Shown here: one piece after another, positions 6,584-11,494 of the stretch | Layout: each line of letters opens with the position of its first letter | Position numbering within the stretch: the first letter of the stretch is position 1 | Assembly (NCBI GenBank): GCA_001513505.1 | Contig: LFTM01000159.1 | Location: 631-12,124 of the forward strand | Reading direction: 5' to 3' | DNA from: Clostridiales bacterium DTU092 | Lineage (GTDB): Bacteria > Bacillota > Clostridia > Caldicoprobacterales > Caldicoprobacteraceae | DNA: 11,494 bases | Program-made: the position numbers and the translations under genes | The notes under the pieces: model-generated | Told to the model about the DNA's origin: nothing | Database searches by the model: none | The model's input: the letters and a program-made list of their open reading frames with translations, nothing else

Positions 6584-8509
6584 ATGGGAAAAAACATAGT
6601 ACAGAAAATTCTCGAGAAACACCTTATATCGGGAAATATAAAGCCCGGTGAGGAGATTGCCATATCAATCGATCAAACTCTGACACAGGATTCAACCGGA
6701 ACCATGGCCTATCTTCAGTTTGAAGCCATGGGAATACCACGGGTCAGGACAAAAAAATCGGTGGCATATATCGATCATAATACCCTTCAAACAGGTTTTG
6801 AGAATGCCGATGATCATAAATATATTCAAACCGTAGCATCGAAATATGGTATTTATTTTTCCAAGCCCGGGAACGGAATATGTCATCAGATTCATTTAGA
6901 GCGTTTTGCAAGGCCGGGTTGGACGCTTTTAGGTTCCGACAGCCATACGCCAACAGCAGGCGGCATAGGAATGCTGGCTATTGGTGCCGGTGGCTTGGAT
7001 GTTGCCGTGGCAATGGGTGGAGGCCCCTATTATTTAACCATGCCTAAGGTATGCAGGGTAATACTTAAAGGCAAGCTGAATCCCTGGGTAACAGCCAAGG
7101 ACGTCATTCTGGAGATTTTAAGAATACTGACTGTCAAGGGCGGGGTAGGGAAAATAATGGAGTATGCCGGTGAAGGGGTTGCCAGCCTGACGGTACCCGA
7201 GAGGGCAACTATAACCAACATGGGTGCTGAATTGGGAGCAACTACATCCATTTTCCCAAGTGATGAGGTTACCAGAGCTTATATGAAAGCCCAAGGGCGT
7301 GAAGATGAATGGATACCCCTGGAGGCCGACGAGGATGCCGGCTACGATGAAGAGATTGTTATTGATTTGAGCAGTATAGAGCCTTTGGTTGCCCAGCCTC
7401 ACAGCCCCGATAACGTTGATACCGTGAGGAATGTAGGTCCCATTAAGGTAGATCAGGTTGCTATAGGAAGCTGTACCAATTCGTCATATCTGGATCTTAT
7501 GAGGGTGGCGGGAATTCTTAAAGGCAAGACGGTGCATCCTGATGTAAGCCTTGTAATATCTCCCGGATCAAAACAGGTCTACACGATGCTTGCAAAGAAT
7601 GGGGCATTGGCTGACTTGATAGCTGCAGGAGCCCGTATCCTGGAGTGTGCCTGCGGTCCATGTATCGGGATGGGGCAGGCCCCCGCATCAAATGCCGTTT
7701 CGGTACGTACATTTAACCGTAATTTTTACGGCAGGAGCGGTACTGCCAGTGCCAAAGTTTATCTGGTAAGTCCTGAAGTAGCAGCTGCAACTGCTTTGAC
7801 AGGTGTGCTTACAGATCCCCGGGATCTGAGAGAGTATCCGGAAGTTGAGCTGCCGGAAACCTTTGAAATTAATGATAATTTGATAATTCCTCCTTCTGAT
7901 GATGGAGATTCTGTGGAAGTGGTTCGGGGACCTAACATAAAACCTTTCCCTGTTAATAAGGAACTGGCTGAAAGGGTAGAAGGGCCGGTGCTGTTAAAAA
8001 TGGAAGACAATATCACCACCGACCATATAATGCCATCTGGTGCCAAACTGCTTCCTTACCGTTCCAACATACCATATCTGGCGGATTTCTGTCTGACACC
8101 TGTTGATAAGGACTTCCCGGCCCGCGCCAAAAAAGCCGGAGGAGGCTTTTTGGTAGCCGGACATAACTATGGGCAGGGATCCAGCAGGGAACACGCGGCA
8201 TTGGTACCATTGTATCTGGGAATTAAAGGTGTAATTGCAAAGTCATTTGCCAGAATTCATATGGCAAACCTTGTGAATTCAGGCATATTGCCTTTGACGT
8301 TTGTAAACGAGAATGACTATGACAATATTGAGCAGGGGGATTCTATCGTAATCGAGGATGCGGTAAATCAAATAAAGCGTGGAGACGAATTAATTGTTAA
8401 AAATATTACAAAAGGAACGGAGTTTAATGTAAAACTTGCCCTTTCTCCCCGTTTAAAAGAAATTATTCTTGCAGGCGGGTTGCTTAATTATACCCGTAAA
8501 AACTCATAA
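6584..8509 (+). CDS. Aconitate hydratase, compact Aquifex-type
   Basis: A 641-residue [4Fe-4S] dehydratase that interconverts citrate and isocitrate via cis-aconitate, in the cytoplasm. I chose the ATG at 6584 rather than 6578 because GGGGGG (6570-6575) is 8 nt from 6584 but 2 nt from 6578, and MGKNIVQKILEKHL is a typical N-terminus. The iron-sulfur ligands are Cys297 (GSCTNSS) and Cys357/Cys360 (CACGPCIG). Conserved active-site stretches include DSHTPTAGG in the N-terminal half. The C-terminal swivel domain carries GHNYGQGSSREHAA, the substrate-binding loop. It is shorter than the ~900-residue AcnA/AcnB enzymes and matches the ~640-residue bacterial group related to 3-isopropylmalate dehydratase and homoaconitase, so a homoaconitase role is a lesser alternative. 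It is a single-gene unit with its own regulated promoter; citrate synthase and isocitrate dehydrogenase genes are not nearby. Confidence 0.93.
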   Translation: MGKNIVQKILEKHLISGNIKPGEEIAISIDQTLTQDSTGTMAYLQFEAMGIPRVRTKKSVAYIDHNTLQTGFENADDHKYIQTVASKYGIYFSKPGNGICHQIHLERFARPGWTLLGSDSHTPTAGGIGMLAIGAGGLDVAVAMGGGPYYLTMPKVCRVILKGKLNPWVTAKDVILEILRILTVKGGVGKIMEYAGEGVASLTVPERATITNMGAELGATTSIFPSDEVTRAYMKAQGREDEWIPLEADEDAGYDEEIVIDLSSIEPLVAQPHSPDNVDTVRNVGPIKVDQVAIGSCTNSSYLDLMRVAGILKGKTVHPDVSLVISPGSKQVYTMLAKNGALADLIAAGARILECACGPCIGMGQAPASNAVSVRTFNRNFYGRSGTASAKVYLVSPEVAAATALTGVLTDPRDLREYPEVELPETFEINDNLIIPPSDDGDSVEVVRGPNIKPFPVNKELAERVEGPVLLKMEDNITTDHIMPSGAKLLPYRSNIPYLADFCLTPVDKDFPARAKKAGGGFLVAGHNYGQGSSREHAALVPLYLGIKGVIAKSFARIHMANLVNSGILPLTFVNENDYDNIEQGDSIVIEDAVNQIKRGDELIVKNITKGTEFNVKLALSPRLKEIILAGGLLNYTRKNS

Positions 8510-8650
8510 CATTTTTTGCAAAAATCAGTTCTGGATGATTATAAAAATTTAAATCCGGGTATATATTGATTATAAAGACAGTTCGTTAATACCAGCCAAT
8601 GATTTAGTATATATGCACATTATAAAGCAAAGAATGAATAAATATCAGCG
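8510..8650. other. Non-coding stretch after aconitase
   Basis: This is the first part of a 307-bp gap between aconitase and rex. It is AT-rich, and I find no open reading frame with a ribosome binding site, no convincing RNA gene and no repeat. The second part of the gap holds a terminator, a palindrome and the rex promoter, listed separately. Confidence 0.6.
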
Positions 8651-8697
8651 TTATTAAAAAAGCATGGGGGTACCGTTCCCCATTGCTTTTTTAATAA
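8651..8697. terminator. Long terminator hairpin between aconitase and rex
   Basis: TTATTAAAAAAGCATGGGG (8651-8669) pairs with 8678-8697 to give a 19-bp stem with one bulged T (one of 8683/8684) and an 8-nt loop. The GC-rich core is followed by TTTTTT on the plus strand and also on the minus strand, so it can work in both directions. It lies about 140 nt after the aconitase stop and would insulate rex from aconitase transcription. Confidence 0.8.
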
Positions 8698-8705
8698 TAG
8701 CACTG

Positions 8706-8719
8706 TTGCAATATTGCAA
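8706..8719. repeat. 14-bp perfect palindrome upstream of the rex promoter
   Basis: TTGCAATATTGCAA equals its own reverse complement. It ends 21 bp before the -35 of the rex promoter. A partial copy (TGCAACATTG, 8775-8784) lies just downstream of the -10. The pair looks like a regulatory site flanking the promoter, but no binding protein can be assigned. Confidence 0.4.
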
Positions 8720-8740
8720 TGTAAATTTATGGATTATTTG

Positions 8741-8769
8741 TTGACTATAGGATGGTTAAATGATATTAT
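8741..8769 (+). promoter_or_regulatory. Promoter of the rex operon
   Basis: TTGACT (8741-8746; 5 of 6) and TATTAT (8764-8769; 5 of 6) are separated by 17 bases. They lie about 48 bp upstream of the rex ATG and directly downstream of the terminator hairpin. Confidence 0.7.
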
Positions 8770-8781
8770 AAAACTGCAACA

Positions 8782-8799
8782 TTGTTAAAAAATAAACGT
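8782..8799. promoter_or_regulatory. Possible degenerate Rex operator in the rex leader
   Basis: The left half, TTGTTAA (8782-8788), is a perfect match to the clostridial Rex half-site in TTGTTAA-N4-TTAACAA. The right half (TAAACGT, 8793-8799) matches at only 4 of 7 positions. Its place between the -10 and the ribosome binding site would suit autorepression, which is common for rex genes. The match is weak. Confidence 0.35.
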
Positions 8800-8816
8800 T
8801 CAAAGGAGGTTGTTTA

Positions 8817-9452
8817 ATGGCAAAAAGGAGGGACAGGGTATCCGAAGCGGTCATACGTCGCTTGCCTAAATACTATCGCTATATAACCGAGTTAAAAAAT
8901 AATGGTGTTCAAAGGGTATCCTCTAATGAATTAGGCCAAAAAATGGGACTTACTGCATCCCAGATACGCCAGGACTTCAATTGTTTTGGTGGATTTGGTC
9001 AACAGGGTTATGGATATAATGTTCCGGAACTTCACGGTGAGCTAAAAAAGATAATCGGGCTTGACAGGCAGTATAATATGGTGGTGATAGGTGCGGGGAA
9101 TTTAGGACAGGCGCTGGCAAATTACAGCGGATTCGAAAAAGAAGGTTTTTACATCAAAGCATTGTTCGATATAAATCCCAGACTGGTAGGCATATCAATT
9201 CGTGGTATTGATGTTCTTGATATAGACAGCTTGAAGAGCTATGTGGGAAAAAATCATATCGATATAGGCGTTATATGCACACCTAAGGAACAAGCCCAGG
9301 AAATAGCCGAGTTGCTGGTGGATTGCGGTATAAAAAATATTTGGAACTTTGCTCCGGTAGATGTTGTTCTGCCTGATGATGTTGTGGTGGAAAACGTACA
9401 TTTAAGCGATAGCTTATACATACTTTGCTACAGGACGGGTGAAGAATCTTAA
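8817..9452 (+). CDS. rex: Redox-sensing transcriptional repressor Rex
   Basis: A 211-residue protein, the standard Rex length. The N-terminal winged-helix domain (about 1-80) has VIRRLPKYYRYITEL, the VSSNELGQKMGLTASQIRQDF recognition segment, and FGGFGQQGYGYNV. The C-terminal Rossmann domain opens with VVIGAGNLGQAL (GAGNLG at 92-97), the NAD(H) site. Rex dimers bind DNA when NADH/NAD+ is low and leave when NADH rises, derepressing fermentation and NADH-recycling genes. The start is fixed by AGGAGG at 8804-8809, 7 nt before the ATG. A promoter sits immediately upstream, and a PRC-barrel gene follows after 39 nt with no terminator, so the two probably share a transcript. Confidence 0.96.
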   Translation: MAKRRDRVSEAVIRRLPKYYRYITELKNNGVQRVSSNELGQKMGLTASQIRQDFNCFGGFGQQGYGYNVPELHGELKKIIGLDRQYNMVVIGAGNLGQALANYSGFEKEGFYIKALFDINPRLVGISIRGIDVLDIDSLKSYVGKNHIDIGVICTPKEQAQEIAELLVDCGIKNIWNFAPVDVVLPDDVVVENVHLSDSLYILCYRTGEES

Positions 9453-9491
9453 AACATAGAGTTAAAAAAATATATGGCAGGAGGTTTTTTT

Positions 9492-10220
9492 ATGAAACGG
9501 ATACGGGATATTGTCGGTTTATCGCTGATCTGTGTTAAGGAAGGATTGGAGTATGGCCGCATCAAGGATGTTCTGTTTGACCCCGCGAATGGCAAGGTTA
9601 AGTATCTCATTATTGATGATGGGCAATGGTATTTAGGGGCAAAACTGCTACCTTTTGACAAGGTTGTAGGAATCGGTTCTGATGTTGTCACAACAGAGAG
9701 CCAGAAAAACGTTATACCCTTTGCTCAGGCCAAGGATGGATTGGATTTAATTAAACGTGAAGTTACAGTTACCGGTTCAAAAGTTTATTCTCAAAAAGGG
9801 GAATATATAGGCGAAGTGAAGGAATACTTCATAAGTGAAACGGACGGAAGTATATTGGAGTGTGAAATAATTGGCAACAAGAAATTAAATTCGTTACCTG
9901 CTTCTGCCATTGTAACCTTTGGAAAAGGAGTTATCATTGCTTCCCAGGATTTTGTAAATCAAAACGAGTCTGAGGATGATAATGCCGATGAGCTGGACAG
10001 CGATGACAGTACCGATGTTCAGGATAAAGAAAGTCCTTCGGAGTTGTTCGAAATGAAACAAAGGCGTTTTTTACTGGGTAAAAGAGTGACAAAAAGGGTT
10101 TTATGCGAGTCCGGACAGATGTTGGTGGATGAAGGGGAAATTATTACCGATGAAATACTTGACAGAGCAAAAGCAGAAGGTAAACTGGTAGAGCTTACTA
10201 TGAATATTGAATCCAACTGA
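9492..10220 (+). CDS. PRC-barrel domain protein with acidic linker and C-terminal module
   Basis: Encodes 242 residues. I chose the ATG at 9492 because AGGAGG (9479-9484) lies 7 nt upstream; an ATG at 9474 precedes that site. Residues about 1-75 form a PRC-barrel (MKRIRDIVGLSLI...GRIKDVLFDP...KVKYLIIDDG). Residues about 86-150 look like a second one (REVTVTGSKVYSQKGEYIGEVKEYFI). An acidic, low-complexity linker follows (about 158-187, rich in Asp, Glu and Ser). A compact C-terminal module (about 191-240) reads LLGKRVTKRVL...GQMLVDEGEIITDEILDRA..., reminiscent of small beta-rich segments in the RNA polymerase beta' subunit; this likeness is from memory. PRC-barrels occur in RimM (ribosome maturation), photosynthetic reaction-centre H subunits and sporulation YlmC/YmxH proteins. 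No signal peptide or membrane helix is seen. Its job here is unknown; co-transcription with rex is likely. Confidence 0.85.
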   Translation: MKRIRDIVGLSLICVKEGLEYGRIKDVLFDPANGKVKYLIIDDGQWYLGAKLLPFDKVVGIGSDVVTTESQKNVIPFAQAKDGLDLIKREVTVTGSKVYSQKGEYIGEVKEYFISETDGSILECEIIGNKKLNSLPASAIVTFGKGVIIASQDFVNQNESEDDNADELDSDDSTDVQDKESPSELFEMKQRRFLLGKRVTKRVLCESGQMLVDEGEIITDEILDRAKAEGKLVELTMNIESN

Positions 10221-10405
10221 TCATAAACGGATATGATAAGTTTAAAAAAATATTACTATTATTACATATTTGCTTCAGGATGTTAAACTTGTGTTATTTT
10301 ATTGCCTAATATATTTACTTTTTCCTTTAATTGCTCTACTATAAATAAAGTGAAATAATTACCGACAATTGATGTTATTTTCTTATTGTAACCGGAGGAT
10401 GAGAA

Positions 10406-11494
10406 ATGCAGTCAAGAGCACAATCAAGAACACAATCAAAGAGAGCAGCTGTTTCACAAAAAAAAGGAATAGGTAAAGCTCTGTCAGTTATATTGTTAAC
10501 CCTTCTGATTTTAGCAGTTGTAGGTGTGGCTGCTGGTGCATATTATATTTTAAATCTGGAAACCTTCTATGCCGGAGTGGTAGTTGATAATGTAGATCTT
10601 AATGGTATGACATACGAAGAAGGGCTAAATACGATAAAGGCACTGAGACAACCTGAGCTGGATGCCATCAATATTGTATTACGGCATGAAGATCTGGTAT
10701 GGGAGTATGGTTATCAGGATATAGGCGCAGAAATCAATATTGAAGAGGTTGTCGAACAGGCTTTCCAGGTAGGCAGACAAGGAAACATATTTCAGCGGCT
10801 TAGACAGATATATGAGGCAAGCAGAAATGGTTATACTTTTACCACTGTCTTAACCTATGATGTTTCCCTTTTACAGAAGGAACTGGAAAGTATTGCCCAG
10901 CAGATAAATCTGGAGCCGGTAGATGCGCAGATCGAATTTAATCCCGATAATGAAGAGAAATTCACATTTACCGAAGAGATTATCGGGAAAGGTATGCTGG
11001 TTGAAGAGACTTTGGACGATTTGAAGGCGAGGGTGGATGCAAGAGATTTTACACCCTATGAAATACCGGTACAAATCATTCAACCGAAGTATACGTTGGA
11101 AGAGGTTAAGACATGGACCAGCAGGATTGCTGTTTATTCTACCCCATTGACAAACTCGGCGCCAAGAAATCACAATATAGCGCTTTCATCAAAGAGTTTT
11201 GACGGTTTACGGCTGGAACCGGGTGAGGTTTTTTCATTGAACGAAGCAACTGGTCCAAGGGATAAAGCTCAGGGTTACAGAGACGCACCTGTTATAAAAG
11301 AAGGAAAGAAATTGGTGGATGAACCGGGCGGAGGCAACTGTCAGACATCAACGACGCTATACGGGGCTGCCGTACGGGCGGATCTTGAGATCGTTGAAAG
11401 ATGGCATCATTCCTGGCCATCCACATATACCAAGGTAGGGCAGGATGCGTCAGTAAGCTATCCTGTAGCTGATATTAAAATAAAGAATAATAAG
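10406..11494 (+). CDS. VanW-domain membrane-anchored protein (YoaR-like), 3' partial
   Basis: The frame starts at the ATG at 10406, with GGAGG (10394-10398) 7 nt upstream, and stays open to the window end, giving 363 residues. A basic, repetitive N-terminus (MQSRAQSRTQSKRAA) precedes a single hydrophobic helix (about 26-48), predicting a cytoplasmic N-terminus with the rest outside. Residues about 55-225 resemble the putative peptidoglycan-binding domain (PG_binding_4 type) found before VanW. From about 235 the VanW domain begins, with NIALSSKSFDGLRLEPGEVFSLNEATGP, GYRDAPVI, GGGNCQTSTTLYGAAVRADLEIVERWHHS and YPVADIKIKN. VanW was named from vancomycin-resistance clusters, but its biochemical function is unestablished and most homologues are not resistance genes. 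A G5 or similar domain may follow beyond the window. The gene has a 185-bp upstream gap with no clear promoter. Confidence 0.92.
   Translation, partial: MQSRAQSRTQSKRAAVSQKKGIGKALSVILLTLLILAVVGVAAGAYYILNLETFYAGVVVDNVDLNGMTYEEGLNTIKALRQPELDAINIVLRHEDLVWEYGYQDIGAEINIEEVVEQAFQVGRQGNIFQRLRQIYEASRNGYTFTTVLTYDVSLLQKELESIAQQINLEPVDAQIEFNPDNEEKFTFTEEIIGKGMLVEETLDDLKARVDARDFTPYEIPVQIIQPKYTLEEVKTWTSRIAVYSTPLTNSAPRNHNIALSSKSFDGLRLEPGEVFSLNEATGPRDKAQGYRDAPVIKEGKKLVDEPGGGNCQTSTTLYGAAVRADLEIVERWHHSWPSTYTKVGQDASVSYPVADIKIKNNK
10412..10447 (+). repeat. Three 12-bp tandem units in the VanW gene N-terminus
   Basis: TCAAGAGCACAA, TCAAGAACACAA and TCAAAGAGAGCA follow each other in frame and encode SRAQ-SRTQ-SKRA. 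The first two units differ at one base; the third is more diverged. The repeat makes the cytoplasmic tail basic and disordered and could vary in copy number between strains. Confidence 0.6.

Noticed and set aside
6692..8210. Several minus-strand open frames of 64-95 codons opposite aconitase
   Set aside because: They are shadows of the aconitase codon pattern, lack ribosome binding sites and overlap each other in different frames.
10221..10405. Promoter and terminator between the PRC-barrel and VanW genes
   Set aside because: The best -35/-10 pairs (for example TTGTGT 10289-10294 with TATTTA 10312-10317) are weak in an AT-rich background, and no stable hairpin with a U-tract is visible.
10871..11173. 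Minus-strand 100-codon frame inside the VanW gene
   Set aside because: It is antisense to a well-supported coding region with a recognisable VanW domain and has no start signals.
10406..11494. VanW gene as evidence of vancomycin resistance
   Set aside because: VanW-domain proteins are widespread in Clostridia without van clusters, and no vanH/A/X/R/S genes are present here.
1..11494. CRISPR array, tRNA, rRNA, IS element or prophage
   Set aside because: No regularly spaced repeats, cloverleaf-like sequences, transposase or phage motifs, or attachment-site duplications were seen on either strand.

Overview
The window looks like a chromosomal segment of an anaerobic, Gram-positive, low-to-moderate-GC member of the Clostridia. 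The evidence is the strong AGGAGG-type ribosome binding sites, vegetative (sigma-A-like) promoters, a Rex redox repressor whose DNA-recognition helix has the clostridial RQDF...GFGQQGYGYN pattern, a compact Aquifex-type aconitase, and a VanW-domain cell-envelope protein. I cannot name the species. I see no rRNA, tRNA, CRISPR, IS element or phage gene. Most of it reads as ordinary metabolism and regulation, with several unusual architectural points.

Layout. (1) Positions 1-3251, plus strand: the end of a sugar-catabolic operon. It holds a family GH4 glycoside hydrolase (5' end outside the window), a Gfo/Idh/MocA NAD(P)-dependent oxidoreductase, and a sugar-phosphate-isomerase/epimerase-like TIM-barrel protein. 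GH4 enzymes cleave glycosides by transient oxidation and elimination, so all three genes fit redox-assisted handling of an unusual or oxidised glycoside. (2) Positions 3415-5035, plus strand: two overlapping ABC ATPase genes of the LolD/MacB type with no permease beside them. The second has a C-terminal domain resembling the AbrB/MazE swapped-hairpin fold. A strong bidirectional terminator follows. (3) Positions 5091-6365, minus strand: a small methyl-accepting chemotaxis protein with two membrane helices but almost no extracellular sensor domain. (4) Positions 6387-6583: a divergent promoter region with near-consensus promoters on both strands; an 18-bp perfect palindrome covers the -10 of the plus-strand promoter. 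(5) Positions 6584-8509: aconitase. (6) Positions 8510-8816: a 307-bp non-coding stretch with a long terminator hairpin, a 14-bp palindrome and the rex promoter. (7) Positions 8817-10220: rex followed by a PRC-barrel protein, probably one operon. (8) Positions 10406-11494: a membrane-anchored VanW/YoaR-type protein, cut by the window end.

How the parts may connect: Rex senses NADH/NAD+ and typically controls fermentation and redox genes. The aconitase upstream has its own promoter and operator and need not be a Rex target. No convincing wholly new system is visible. The features most worth follow-up are the ATPase-AbrB fusion in a permease-less ATPase pair, the GH4/oxidoreductase/isomerase module, the operator-like palindrome on the aconitase promoter, and the two-part PRC-barrel protein beside rex.
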